64,000 nucleotides of DNA from contig NZ_BNEL01000001.1 of the NCBI RefSeq assembly GCF_018327685.1, positions 4,774,001 to 4,838,000 on the forward strand, in the 5' to 3' direction. Under the pieces are notes generated by a model. The model made no database searches. It was not told the origin of the DNA and was given only the letters and a program-made list of their open reading frames with translations. A program made the position numbers and the translations under genes. Shown here one piece after another: positions 1 through 9,139 of this stretch; the first letter of the stretch is position 1, and each line of letters begins with the position of its first letter. This DNA is from Streptomyces sp. TS71-3 (lineage in GTDB: Bacteria; Actinomycetota; Actinomycetes; Streptomycetales; Streptomycetaceae).

Positions 1-383
1 TGTTCGGCATGCCCGACACGTCCGTGGAGGACTACGTCCGGGCCGAACAGGGCGTCGGGCGGCTGCGGGACGGTTTCGCGGAGTACTTCCACCAGTACGA
101 CGCGCTGCTGCTCCCGGTGACGACGATCCCCGCCCACGAGCACCAGCTCGGGGAGTTCACCCTCGACGGCCAGACCGTGGGCACCTTCCACGTGTCGTCG
201 ACGACAGTCCCGTTCAACCTGACGGGCCTGCCGGCGTTGTCCATGCGGTTCGGCACGAGCAGCGACGGTATGCCGATCGGCGTACAGGTGGCGGCCGGCT
301 GGCACGCGGAGTCGACGATCCTGCACGTCGCCTCGCTGCTGGAGACGCTGAGCCGGGTGCGCGACCTCCACCCTGCTCTCTGA
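1..383 (+). CDS. Amidase family protein, C-terminal fragment (5' end outside window)
   Basis: The reading frame is open from the window edge to TGA at 381-383, giving about 126 residues. It carries the typical C-terminal part of amidase-signature enzymes: an N-L-T-G-L-P-A-L-S stretch, then G-M-P-I-G-V-Q-V-A, then a helix running into L-L-E-T-L. These elements close the alpha/beta core behind the Ser-cisSer-Lys active site. The catalytic residues themselves lie upstream, outside the window, so the substrate cannot be judged. An internal ATG at position 9 is not a credible start, because the fold needs several hundred more residues. Family knowledge: such enzymes hydrolyse carboxamides. Confidence 0.8.
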   Translation, partial: FGMPDTSVEDYVRAEQGVGRLRDGFAEYFHQYDALLLPVTTIPAHEHQLGEFTLDGQTVGTFHVSSTTVPFNLTGLPALSMRFGTSSDGMPIGVQVAAGWHAESTILHVASLLETLSRVRDLHPAL

Positions 384-427
384 GGGGATTCGTTCAACGG
401 CCCGCAGGTCGCCACTCCGGCTCCGCC

Positions 428-1168
428 TCAGGACAGGGCCAGGACGCAGAACTCGTGCCCCTCCGGGTCGGCCAGGCAAGTCCACGGGACGTCGACCTGG
501 CCGATGTCGAGGTCGGTCGCGCCGAGGGCCCGGAGCCGGGCGACCTCCGCTGCCTTGTCGTCACCGGGGTACGGCAGCAGGTCGAGGTGGACGCGGTCCG
601 GCACCGTCTTCGCGCCGGGTGTGCGGAGGAACTCCAGGTGCGGGCCGACGCCCTTGGCGGAGCGCAGGGCCGCGTGGTCGTCCGTCACCTCGTGCAGGGT
701 CCAGTCCATCGCCTCACCCCAGAACCGGGCCATGGCCCGCGGGTCCTCGCAGTCGACCACCACCGCGGCGATGGGCCCGGTGTCCCGGTCGACCTCCCGC
801 GGTTGCAGCACGCAGAACTCGTTGCCCTCCGGGTCGGCGAGGACCGTCCACGGCACGTCGCCCTGGCCCACGTGGGCGGGCGTCGCACCGAGGGCCTTCA
901 GGCGCGCGACCAGCTCCTCCTGGTGGGCCGCGGAGGTGGTGGCGAGATCGAGGTGCAGGCGGTTCTTCGTCGTCGTCTTGGCTTCCGGGACGGGAACGAC
1001 GTCGACGCAGACGAAGACCGGGTCCGGCCAGACGGCGCCGCCGGCGGGTCCGACGTAGGTGGTCACGCCGGGGCTGTAGGCACTCCAGCCGAGCGCCTCC
1101 GCCCAGAAACGGCCGACGGCCGGGGCATCAAGGGCCTTGATGTTCACCTGAACAGGTCGCAGGGCCAT
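428..1168 (-). CDS. Tandem VOC (glyoxalase/bleomycin-resistance fold) protein
   Basis: This 246-residue protein is made of two consecutive VOC repeats (about 1-118 and 125-246). Each repeat ends with the same motif, D-V-P-W-T-x-L-A-D-P-E-G-x-E-F-C-V-L, which supplies the last strand and a metal-ligand-type Glu. The ATG at 1166-1168 is chosen because the paired repeats begin there. The same frame stays open for hundreds of codons upstream, but only as high-GC shadow coding. Two-repeat VOC proteins of this type (a variant often called Glyoxalase_6) are common in Streptomyces and rarely have a known substrate. Dioxygenase, epimerase or antibiotic sequestration are all possible; I do not assign one. 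Confidence 0.85.
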   Translation of the reverse strand: MALRPVQVNIKALDAPAVGRFWAEALGWSAYSPGVTTYVGPAGGAVWPDPVFVCVDVVPVPEAKTTTKNRLHLDLATTSAAHQEELVARLKALGATPAHVGQGDVPWTVLADPEGNEFCVLQPREVDRDTGPIAAVVVDCEDPRAMARFWGEAMDWTLHEVTDDHAALRSAKGVGPHLEFLRTPGAKTVPDRVHLDLLPYPGDDKAAEVARLRALGATDLDIGQVDVPWTCLADPEGHEFCVLALS

Positions 1169-1323
1169 ACCGCCGATCCTAGGCCGGTTCCTTGACTCTG
1201 AGGCCGCTTGAGATCCCCTGGTGACGGGTGTGAACGAGCTCCACCGGACCGGGCGGCGGCACTCCGCGCGTGGATGGCCGCCGCCCTGCGCCAGGGCGCG
1301 TGAGGAGCCATGACCTGCGCGTC

Positions 1324-2556
1324 CTACTGGTCGGCCGGTGAGACGGGTCCGGGGGTGACCGGCCCCTGGGGTACGGGTTCCGGGCGCCGCCACAGCAGTG
1401 CCCCAGCCGTGAGCAGGCCCAACGCACCGTAGACGGGCAGCAGGACCCGGAAGTCGACCGTTTCGACCAGGGCCGCGCCCAGGCCGAGACCCAGGGCGTT
1501 CGGCGCGAACATCAGCGTGTTGGCGGTGGCGGACACCCGGCCCAGCAGGGCGCCGGGCGTCTGTCGCTGGACCGCCGTGAACGCGGCGATCAGCACGCAC
1601 GGCAGCCCCAGCCCGATCGCCCCGTTGCTGACCAGCGCCACCGCGTCGTAGGGCAGCGCGCGGGCCGCCGTCGCCACCGCGGTCAGCGCGATCCCGTACG
1701 CCCCGAAGCGCCGCTCCCCGAGCCGCCGAAGCAGCGGTCCGGATGCCGCCCCGACCAGCACGGACCCGACGCCCTGCACCGGGTACAGCACCCCGGCGAA
1801 CTCCGGCGGGCGGCCGAGGGCGTCGATCATCGCGTAGAGCGTCGAGCTGCTGAGCGAGGCCAGCAGCAGGGTCACACCGCCCGCGACGACCAGCCGCCGC
1901 AGCTCCGGCCGGCCCCACAGATGCCTGGCACCCTCGGCGGTCTGGGCCCACCAGCCCGCCGTCCGCGGCCGGGGCGGCTCCTCGCGCACCTTCAGCAGCA
2001 GGCAGAGCCCCGCGGCGGCCACGAAGGTGACCGCGTCCAGGAGGGCGACCCGGGCGCCGCCGTAGGCCGCCAGGAGGCCCGCCCCGGCCAGCGGCGCCAC
2101 CAGTTTCATGCCCTCCTGCGCGGACATCCGCAGCCCGTTGAAGTCGCCCAGCAGGCTCTTGTCGACGGCCGCCACCACGAGGGCGGACTCCGCGGCGTCC
2201 GACACGACACTGCCCGCCCCGTACGCCAGCAGCACGCCGAAGAGGATCCACAGCCGGCCCGCCGAGTCCACGGCGAACAGGGAGAGCAGCAGCGCGGCCA
2301 GGCAGAGGTCCAGCCACACCAGCAGGGGCCGGCGGCGGGTGCGGTCGGCCAGGGCGCCCAGCAGCGGCCCGGCGAGGCTCGGCGCCCACACGGCGAACGT
2401 GACCAGTGCCGCCAGGCCGTTGGAACCCGTCAGCTCCTTCACCCAGATGCCGCTCGCCAGGAACATCGCCGACGTCCCGAAGCCCGAGACCACTACCCCA
2501 GCCAGGTACAGCCCCGCGTTGCGGTCCCGCAGGACGCGCGTCAGTGACCATGTCAT
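1324..2556 (-). CDS. MFS transporter
   Basis: This 410-residue membrane protein has about twelve hydrophobic segments. The loop between segments 2 and 3 (L-A-D-R-T-R-R-R-P, near residues 65-75) is the classic major facilitator motif G-x-L-a-D-r-x-G-R-r. A second, weaker repeat follows segment 8 (L-R-R-L-G-E-R-R). The C-terminal tail is short and Pro-rich. It resembles the Streptomyces MFS group close to macrolide-efflux and enterobactin exporters, so it is most likely a drug or metabolite/H+ antiporter of the cytoplasmic membrane. No regulator lies next to it that would reveal the substrate. The start ATG at 2554-2556 lacks a clear Shine-Dalgarno sequence. Confidence 0.88.
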   Translation of the reverse strand: MTWSLTRVLRDRNAGLYLAGVVVSGFGTSAMFLASGIWVKELTGSNGLAALVTFAVWAPSLAGPLLGALADRTRRRPLLVWLDLCLAALLLSLFAVDSAGRLWILFGVLLAYGAGSVVSDAAESALVVAAVDKSLLGDFNGLRMSAQEGMKLVAPLAGAGLLAAYGGARVALLDAVTFVAAAGLCLLLKVREEPPRPRTAGWWAQTAEGARHLWGRPELRRLVVAGGVTLLLASLSSSTLYAMIDALGRPPEFAGVLYPVQGVGSVLVGAASGPLLRRLGERRFGAYGIALTAVATAARALPYDAVALVSNGAIGLGLPCVLIAAFTAVQRQTPGALLGRVSATANTLMFAPNALGLGLGAALVETVDFRVLLPVYGALGLLTAGALLWRRPEPVPQGPVTPGPVSPADQ

Positions 2557-2901
2557 GCCAGGTCATCGTGGATCTAAGGACCCCCGGTCGGGATCGGGGG
2601 ACTGCCCTAGGTACGGCGGTGGCCGCGGCACGGCCGGGCCGCAGGGATGCGTCGTCCGGACCGGAGCGATGAGTTTCGCGGCCCGCGGTGGTCATGGATG
2701 CGACGGACCTCCCGCGGACAGGACTTCCCACGGACGGGGCCTCCGACGGACAGGACTTCCTACGGGCGGGGCCTCCCGCGGACGGTGGGACGCCCCCCGG
2801 CCGGCGGGATCCGCTCACGAACACGCGGCAGACCGCACGGACGCGTGGGGCACCCCACCGCCCGTGCGCCCTGCTTCAGAATCCTCGGAGAGGAGCACCA
2901 C
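2557..2901. other. Intergenic region between divergent genes, with a short tandem repeat
   Basis: This gap separates the divergent MFS and DinB-like genes. It holds an inverted repeat CCCCCG-N8-CGGGGG at 2581-2600, a possible operator or hairpin close to the MFS start. It also holds about 2.5 copies of a 32-bp G/C-rich unit alternating CGGACAGGACTTCC and GGACGGGGCCTCC between 2702 and 2788. I see no gene in it. Confidence 0.6.
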
Positions 2902-3510
2902 ATGACCGACGGCACCACGGATGCGGCGCGGACGGTGGACCTGCGGCCGCAGGTCCGCGTGCTGGCGCGGCTGGCGGAACGCGTCACGGACGAACAGCTC
3001 GCAGGCCGCACGCCCTGCCCGGAGATGGCCGTGCGCAATCTGATCGGCCACCTCGCCGGCCTGGCCGTGGCCTTCCGGGACGCCGCCCGCAAGGACCTCG
3101 GCGCCACCACCGCCACCCCGCCCGACCGGACGCTGCCCGACGTGGGCCCCGACTGGCGTGCCACCCTGCCCGAGGTCCTCGACGAACTGGCCGGCGCCTG
3201 GCTCGACCCGGACGCCTGGGCGGGCGAGACCCGCGCGGGCGGGGTGGACCTTCCCGGCGCCGTCGCCGGCCTCGTCGTCTCCGACGAACTCGTCGTGCAC
3301 GGCTGGGACCTGGCACGCGCCACCGGCCAGGACTACGCACCCGACGAGGCCGCCCTGCGCGCGGCGCACGCCATGCTGGCGCCGAGCGCGCAGGACCCGT
3401 CCCGCGGGGGGATCTTCGGCCCCGTCGTGCCGGTGCCGGACGGCGCGCCGCTGCTGGACCGCGTGATCGGGCTCAGCGGCCGTGATCCGCGCTGGTCGCC
3501 ACCGCGCTGA
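2902..3510 (+). CDS. TIGR03086-type DinB-like metal-binding protein
   Basis: This 202-residue protein belongs to the actinobacterial TIGR03086 / mycothiol-dependent maleylpyruvate isomerase-like group, a four-helix DinB fold. The motif N-L-I-G-H-L-A-G near residue 50 and E-L-V-V-H-G-W-D-L-A near residue 135 supply the two conserved His ligands, followed by an R-A-T-G start to the next helix. The ATG at 2902 is preceded by an AGGAG box (2890-2894). The last 38 bases overlap the 3' end of the convergent SARP gene. Relatives have been linked to mycothiol-dependent reactions, but the substrate is unknown and nothing nearby suggests one. Confidence 0.85.
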   Translation: MTDGTTDAARTVDLRPQVRVLARLAERVTDEQLAGRTPCPEMAVRNLIGHLAGLAVAFRDAARKDLGATTATPPDRTLPDVGPDWRATLPEVLDELAGAWLDPDAWAGETRAGGVDLPGAVAGLVVSDELVVHGWDLARATGQDYAPDEAALRAAHAMLAPSAQDPSRGGIFGPVVPVPDGAPLLDRVIGLSGRDPRWSPPR

Positions 3511-6484
3511 CCGGGTGGGCCGTGCGGTCGCGGAGCCTCGCGCGGGCCTGCTCCGCGTCGGGGTGGCCGAGCTGGCTGAGGATCTCCAGGGCGTCCTGCC
3601 AGGTGGCCCCGGCCGCGCCGGAGTCGCCGGCGGCCTCGTGGGCGTCGCCCAGTGAGAGCAGGGCCTCGGCCTCGGCGTAACGGTCGCCGGCCTCCTGGAA
3701 GAGCCGCAGGGCGCGCCGGCAGCAGGTGATGGCCTGCTCGTGGTGGCCGAGGTGGCGGTGGGCGTGGCCGAGGCTGTCCCAGGCCGCGGCCTCCCCGTGC
3801 CGGTGGCCCAGTTCCCGGTGGAGGGCGAGCGCCTGCTCGCAGTAGTCCAGCGCGCTGCGGTGGCGGCCGAGCAGGGTGTGGTACCAGCCGACGCCGTTGA
3901 GGGCGAGGGCCATACCGGGGCGGTTGCCCCTGACCCGGTAGAGGAACAGCGCCTGTTCGGCGTGGCCGAGCGCCGTGTCGTGCTGCCCCTGGAGCCCGAA
4001 CACCCAGGCCATTCCGTGGTGCGCGCGGGCCTGCCCGACGTGGTCGCCCAGCTCCGTGAAGGACGCGAGCGCACGCTCCAGGTGGTCGAGGGCGTCCGCG
4101 TACCGGCCCAGCCGGGCGCAGGGCCTGGCGAGACCGTTGTGTGCGTGGGCGCGGCCGGCCGGGTCGGTGCCGCGGTTCGCGGCGGCGAGCGCGACGAGGT
4201 GCGTGTGCAGGTGGTCGTGCCAGTGGCCCTGGCGGTCGAAGTAGTCCTCCAGGGCCCAGGCGAGCTGCCAGGCGTGGGCGGGGAAGCCTTGGGCGGCTCC
4301 CTCGGCCGTCCCCTGAGTCCCTTGAGTCCCCTGGGTCCCTTGAGCCCCTTGAGTCCCTTGAGCGGCCGTGTCCCCGGCTTCCCGCCCGGCCTCGTTCCCG
4401 GCCCCGTTCCCGTTCCCGGCCCCGGTCCCGTTCCCAGCCCCGCCCTCGGCGGCCTGCCGGAGGACGCCGAGCAGTACCGCGTGCTCCGCGGTGAACCAGC
4501 CCATCGCCTGCTGGTGGCCGTCGAGCCCGACGACGACGGCCCCCGGCACCGGAGCGGGCAGCGCGATCGGGTGGCGGTGCGGATACAGCAGCAGCGCGGC
4601 GGCGTGCGCCGTGTGCACGTAGTGGTCCAGGACGCGGTGCAGGGCGGCGCGCCGTTCGCCGGCCGGGAGCCGTGCCCGCGCCTGCTCGGCGGCGTAGGCG
4701 CGCAGCAGGTCGTGGAAGCCGAACCGGCCGGGCACCGGCTCCGTGATCAGGCTCGCGCGGACCAGCTCGGCGAGCAGCGGGCGCACCCCCTCGGCGGTGA
4801 GCCCGGCGAGGCTGGCCGCCGCGGGCCGGGAGATGTCCGGTCCGGGGTGGCTGCCCAGCAGCCGGAGCAGCCCGGCGGCGGCCGGGGTGAGCGCCTGGTA
4901 CGACCAGGAGAAGACGGTTCTGAGGTCGGCGGTGAGCTCCCCGGCGTCCAGGGCGTCCAGCCGGGTGGTGTCCCCGCGCAGCTCCTCGGCCAGCGCGGCC
5001 AGCGGGAAGTCCGGGTGCATGGTGGCGCGGGCGGCGACGATGCCGAGCGCCAGCGGCAGCCCGGCGCAGTGCTCCAGCAGGTCGGCCGCCGGCCGCGGTT
5101 CGGCCGCCATGCGCTCCGCGCCGAGGTGCCGGGCCAGCAGGTGCCGTGCCTCGACCGGGTCGAGCGTGTCCAGGGCCAGCGGGTGGGCGCCGTGGCCCGC
5201 CACCAGACCGGCCAGCTGGTGACGGCTGGTCACCAGCACGGTGCAGGAGGACGTTCCGGGCAGCAGCGGGGCGAGCTGCGTGGTGTCCCGGGCGTTGTCG
5301 AGGACGATCAGCATCCGCTTGCCGGCCACCAGGCTGCGGTACAGCGCCGTCTGCGCCTCCACGTCCACCGGTATCGCCGCGGGGGCGACACCGAGCGCGT
5401 CGAGGAAGGTGCGCACGGCCGCCTCGGGTGGCGTGGGAGGGCTCGCGGGCGCGAAGCCGCGGAGGTTCACATAGAGCTGGCCGTCGGGGAAGTTCTCGAT
5501 GTTCCGGTGCGCCCAGTGCAGTGCCAGCCAGGTCTTGCCGATGCCGCCGGTGCCGCAGATCGCCGCGATCGCCACCGACCGGTCGCTGCGGGGCCCCGCC
5601 CGCAGGGCGCCGTCCAGCGCGGCGAGTTCGCGTCCGCGGCCCGTGAACAGCGGCGGCGGCGCCGGGAGCTGGCGCGGCACCGGCATCGTTGTCAGGGTCT
5701 TGGGCGCCTGGGTCGGCGGTGCGGGGTACGGGGTGGGCGCGGGCCGGGCCAGCTCGGGGTCCGCGGAGAGGATCTGGTTGTGCAGGCGCCAGAGCGCCGG
5801 GCCGGGGTCGATGCCCAGCTCGCCGGCCAGCCGCCGCCGGGTGTCCTGGTACCGCCCGAGCGCCTCGGCCCTGCGGCCCGCGCGGTACAGCGCGAGCATC
5901 AACTGCCCGACCGCCCGCTCGTTCAGCGGGTGCGCGGACGCGCGGGCGGACAGCTCCGCGAGGAGCCGGTCGTGGTGGCCGAGGCGCAGCTCGATGTCCG
6001 CCAGGTCGAGCTGGGCGGCCAGCCGCTCGGCGTCCAGGACACCGCGCTGGGCCGCGAACCAGGGGGTGTCCGCGTCGGCGAACGCCTCGCCGCGCCACAG
6101 GCCGAGGGCCTGCTCGTACAGCGCCGCCGCGGCGTCGTCCGGCTCTGTGCGGGCCCGGGTCAGCAACCGGTGGAAGGCGTGCAGGTCGACGTCCGCCTCG
6201 TCGACCTCAAGGAGGTAGCCACCGGCTCCGTGCCGTATGTGGCATGTGCCGGTTGCCTGGAGGGCGGTGCGCAGGCGGGAGAGGTAGCTACGCAGGGTGC
6301 CGGCGGTCCGGCGGGGTACCGCGGGGCCCCAGACGCGCTCGGCGAGTTCGTCGGCGGACACCTGGCGGTTCGCGTTGGCCAACAGCGCCGCCAGCACGCA
6401 CCGCTGCCTGGCGGGGCCGAGCTCGACCGTCCGGCCGTCCGTATGGGCGCAGATCTCCCCCAGCACACCGAAGGTGCTCCGCAT
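3473..6484 (-). CDS. AfsR/SARP-family transcriptional regulator with NB-ARC and TPR domains
   Basis: This is a large 1003-residue regulator. Residues 1-95 form an OmpR-type winged helix (R-S-Y-L-S-R-L-R recognition helix) and 97-240 the bacterial transcriptional activator domain. About 280-560 is an NB-ARC ATPase with Walker A G-T-G-G-I-G-K-T at 311-318 and Walker B L-I-V-L-D-N near 400. About 730-975 is a run of tetratricopeptide repeats. A low-complexity Gly/Asn/Thr-Gln-Gly linker sits at about 680-725, encoded by repeated 9-mers at 4312-4366. Family knowledge: AfsR-type proteins activate secondary-metabolite or developmental promoters through direct heptameric repeats. No biosynthetic cluster is adjacent, so the target is unknown. 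Confidence 0.93.
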   Translation of the reverse strand: MRSTFGVLGEICAHTDGRTVELGPARQRCVLAALLANANRQVSADELAERVWGPAVPRRTAGTLRSYLSRLRTALQATGTCHIRHGAGGYLLEVDEADVDLHAFHRLLTRARTEPDDAAAALYEQALGLWRGEAFADADTPWFAAQRGVLDAERLAAQLDLADIELRLGHHDRLLAELSARASAHPLNERAVGQLMLALYRAGRRAEALGRYQDTRRRLAGELGIDPGPALWRLHNQILSADPELARPAPTPYPAPPTQAPKTLTTMPVPRQLPAPPPLFTGRGRELAALDGALRAGPRSDRSVAIAAICGTGGIGKTWLALHWAHRNIENFPDGQLYVNLRGFAPASPPTPPEAAVRTFLDALGVAPAAIPVDVEAQTALYRSLVAGKRMLIVLDNARDTTQLAPLLPGTSSCTVLVTSRHQLAGLVAGHGAHPLALDTLDPVEARHLLARHLGAERMAAEPRPAADLLEHCAGLPLALGIVAARATMHPDFPLAALAEELRGDTTRLDALDAGELTADLRTVFSWSYQALTPAAAGLLRLLGSHPGPDISRPAAASLAGLTAEGVRPLLAELVRASLITEPVPGRFGFHDLLRAYAAEQARARLPAGERRAALHRVLDHYVHTAHAAALLLYPHRHPIALPAPVPGAVVVGLDGHQQAMGWFTAEHAVLLGVLRQAAEGGAGNGTGAGNGNGAGNEAGREAGDTAAQGTQGAQGTQGTQGTQGTAEGAAQGFPAHAWQLAWALEDYFDRQGHWHDHLHTHLVALAAANRGTDPAGRAHAHNGLARPCARLGRYADALDHLERALASFTELGDHVGQARAHHGMAWVFGLQGQHDTALGHAEQALFLYRVRGNRPGMALALNGVGWYHTLLGRHRSALDYCEQALALHRELGHRHGEAAAWDSLGHAHRHLGHHEQAITCCRRALRLFQEAGDRYAEAEALLSLGDAHEAAGDSGAAGATWQDALEILSQLGHPDAEQARARLRDRTAHPVSAVATSADHGR

Positions 6485-6656
6485 GGCGTCACCCTACTGC
6501 ACCGCCGTTGGCGGGCCCGGACGGTGCGGCGCAGGCCGTGCACGGGAGCGCTGCGGGGCGGGAGGAGGCGGGTCCGTCCTGGTGAGGGAGCTGTTTGAGT
6601 CTGGCACCTCAGCTTGAGAGCCTGGGCAGTATGTCCTGATTGTGGAGGTGAACGTC

Positions 6657-7280
6657 ATGGCTGACAGCAAGTTCCACGAGGTCCTCACCGCCGACAACGC
6701 GGCGCTGATCCTGGCGGATCACCAGGTGGGTCTCTACAGCGGGGTCCGGGACACGAGCCTGCTGGAGCTCAAGCACAACGTGACCGCCCTCGCGAAGGCC
6801 GCGCGGGTGCTGGGCGTGCCGACCGTGGTCACCACGACCGCCTCGGACAGCATGTGGGGCCCCATCATCCCCGAGCTCGACGAGATCATCCCGAACCACC
6901 AGGAGATCATCGACCGCAGCACGGTCAACGCGTGGCACGACAGCCGGGTCCGGGACAAGATCAAGGCGACCGAGCGCCAGAAGCTGATCTTCACCGGGAT
7001 CTCGCTGGAGGTGTGCGCCACCATGCCCGCCATCGCGGCGGCCGCGGAAGGCTACGACACCTACGTGGCGATGGACGCCTGCGGCACCTTCTCCGACGCC
7101 AAGCACGAGGTCGGGCTGATACGGCTCCAGCAGGCGGGGGTCATCGTCAGCGACTACGCCACGCTCATGGTCGAGATCCTCGCGGACAACGCCGCGCCCG
7201 AGGCGCCTGAGGTCTACGCGGCACTCGACATGCCGTTCGCGTCGCTGCTCGGCCAGATCTCGGCCGCCTACACCAAGTGA
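6657..7280 (+). CDS. Isochorismatase-family hydrolase (YcaC-like)
   Basis: This 207-residue cysteine hydrolase has the isochorismatase fold. Asp21 (L-I-L-A-D-H-Q) and Cys120 (G-I-S-L-E-V-C-A-T) are the nucleophile-site residues. The A-M-D-A-C-G-T-F segment follows, as in YcaC of Escherichia coli, which has almost the same length. The third (basic) catalytic residue I cannot place with confidence; Arg87 in I-D-R-S-T-V-N-A-W is at the expected place. The start is ATG 6657, with GGAGGTG at 6644-6650; an in-frame GTG at 6642 overlaps that ribosome site and is less likely. The substrate of the YcaC group is unknown. Confidence 0.87.
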   Translation: MADSKFHEVLTADNAALILADHQVGLYSGVRDTSLLELKHNVTALAKAARVLGVPTVVTTTASDSMWGPIIPELDEIIPNHQEIIDRSTVNAWHDSRVRDKIKATERQKLIFTGISLEVCATMPAIAAAAEGYDTYVAMDACGTFSDAKHEVGLIRLQQAGVIVSDYATLMVEILADNAAPEAPEVYAALDMPFASLLGQISAAYTK

Positions 7281-7519
7281 GGCAATGGCGACGAGGGGTG
7301 AGGCCCGGCTTCCAGCAGTAACGAATCCCGGGTTCCGTGCGCCGTGGCCGGGCGGACGGGTTAGCTGCACGTGTGGTCCACGTCACCTGACGTGAGGTCT
7401 AGAGCATCATTGAAGCCTAAAGTAACGTGCTGTCGGATCTTTCCGCGTCACTTGAGGAGCGCAGGCTGGTGCCTGCGCCTGAAAGCCGCCGATCGTGAAC
7501 GGACTCGGAGGCCCCCTTG

Positions 7520-9016
7520 GTGGGAAGCACCGCGAACGTGACCCGGTACCGCACCGCCGCCCGGCTCGCCGCCGCCGGCCTGGTCCTCTCCACCCCGCTG
7601 TGGCTGCCGCGCTCCGTGGTCGCCCTGCGGATGAAGATCTTCTCCAAGGTCAACGGCGACGAGGGCATCACGATCCCGAACGCCGAGATCGGCCCCGAGC
7701 GCTTCGAGGAGATCTACAGCCACCCCGCCGCGAACGGCCGCAGCAAGGGCGCCGCCCTCTCGGACCTGTTCTGGTACTGGCTCTCACCGGGGCCCGACAT
7801 CCACCAGGAGCACCTGGAGGCCGGCGAGCGCTACGACGAGGTGGCCCGCTGCACGCAGGCCGTGCTCGCCGGGTCGAGCGGCGCCCTCTCCACGGCGGCC
7901 GCCCGGTGCGCCGCCGCGGTGCTGGACGAACTGCCCGCGGGGCGGCCGACGCTGGTCAGGCTGCGCGACCTGATGATGCCGATCTGGGCGTCGTTCTTCT
8001 ACGAGCTGGTCTTCCACGGGCCCTGCCCGCCCGCGGCCCGGCGGCTCATCACCGACAACGCCGACGACGTGGTCAGCGCCCTGAAGTGCACCCGCCCCCG
8101 CCGGATGCACCGCCGCGCCCGGCTCACCCGCTACCTGGTGCGCCGGGTGGCCGCCGGCGAGGTGCCGCACGAGCTGCCCCGGAGCCTGTCCACCCGGCAG
8201 CGCGCCTACTACCTCCAGGGCACCTTCTTCAACACGGCCGTCGTCCAGATGTCGGAGGCCATGGCCCACCTGCTGCTCGTCCTCGCCGAGCACCGGGACG
8301 TGCAGCGGCGGCTGGCGGAGGACCCCGCGGACGACCGCTACTTCGACCACGTCATGAACGAGACGCTGCGCCTCTACCCGCTCTTCGGCATCGCGCACCG
8401 CGTCACCACCGGGGACATCGACCTCGGAGGCGGCAGCGCCATCCCGGCCGGGGCCGTCCTCTGCTTCAGCTACCCCGACTACCACAGCACCGGCTACACC
8501 GACCCGGACACCTTCGCGCCCGAGCGCTGGGAGACCCTGTCCACGAAGAGCGCCCACCACATCCCCTTCGGGGTCGCCGCCAACCGCCCCTGCCCGGCCT
8601 GGCGGCTCGCGCCGCTGGTGATGCGCGCCGTCACCCGCGAGGTGCTGGGCCGCTACAGGCTCGACACCGCCGTCTCGCACACCCGCTCCCTGCCGCACCG
8701 CGGCCCCTGCCTCCTGGTGCCCCGCGAGCGGCCCCTGCCGTCCGGGGCGGCCCGGGCGGTCCGCGGCTTTTTGCGGGTACGCGACCGGTGCGAGGACGTG
8801 GTGCGGGCGCCGGCCCAACTCGTCCTCGGCACCTGGATGGTGCTCGACGCCCGCCGCCGGGGGATCGCGGCCACGTGGTTCGCCACCCATGACACCGAGG
8901 GCAACCCGCTGCCCCCTGCCGCTCACGCCACCGTGCCCTTCGCGTCCCGCGCGGCCGGCCCAGCGGCCGCCCCCACGGCGGATGACGACGGCGGGCGCTG
9001 CCCGTTCCCGCACTGA
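7520..9016 (+). CDS. Cytochrome P450 with N-terminal hydrophobic segment and C-terminal extension
   Basis: This is a 498-residue P450. The K-helix ExxR is E-T-L-R at about 281-284, followed by the A-P-E-R-W meander. The haem loop F-G-V-A-A-N-R-P-C-P puts the thiolate Cys near 358. Odd points: the I-helix stretch around 235-258 lacks the A-G-x-D/E-T oxygen-activation motif. Residues 10-35 are hydrophobic. A roughly 95-residue tail follows the usual P450 end. GTG 7520 is taken as start with GGAGG at 7507-7511; TTG 7517 is the alternative. No ferredoxin or reductase gene is nearby, so the redox partner must be supplied elsewhere. Substrate unknown. Confidence 0.87.
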   Translation: MGSTANVTRYRTAARLAAAGLVLSTPLWLPRSVVALRMKIFSKVNGDEGITIPNAEIGPERFEEIYSHPAANGRSKGAALSDLFWYWLSPGPDIHQEHLEAGERYDEVARCTQAVLAGSSGALSTAAARCAAAVLDELPAGRPTLVRLRDLMMPIWASFFYELVFHGPCPPAARRLITDNADDVVSALKCTRPRRMHRRARLTRYLVRRVAAGEVPHELPRSLSTRQRAYYLQGTFFNTAVVQMSEAMAHLLLVLAEHRDVQRRLAEDPADDRYFDHVMNETLRLYPLFGIAHRVTTGDIDLGGGSAIPAGAVLCFSYPDYHSTGYTDPDTFAPERWETLSTKSAHHIPFGVAANRPCPAWRLAPLVMRAVTREVLGRYRLDTAVSHTRSLPHRGPCLLVPRERPLPSGAARAVRGFLRVRDRCEDVVRAPAQLVLGTWMVLDARRRGIAATWFATHDTEGNPLPPAAHATVPFASRAAGPAAAPTADDDGGRCPFPH

Positions 9017-9139
9017 CTCCAGGTGAAAGCGGATCTTGGTCGCGGGTGATCAGGCTCTGTCGGGAGCCACGGCGGCTCCCCACGGGAGGGCGGAAAGGCG
9101 CCGCTGGCGGACTGGCCTGGACGGTGTCACGATATTCAC

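Noticed and set aside
428..2824. A 798-codon open frame on the minus strand
   Set aside because: Only the last 246 codons look like a protein (the VOC repeats). The upstream part is Arg/Gly/Pro/Ala-rich shadow coding opposite and over the MFS gene.
3740..6598. A 952-codon plus-strand frame
   Set aside because: It is antisense to the SARP regulator, with Gly/Val/Arg-rich composition and no recognisable domain; an artefact of third-position GC bias.
7281..7519. Small RNA or regulator before the P450
   Set aside because: The gap contains short inverted pieces near 7376-7395 (CCACGTC/GACGTG type), but no consistent stem, terminator or reading frame.
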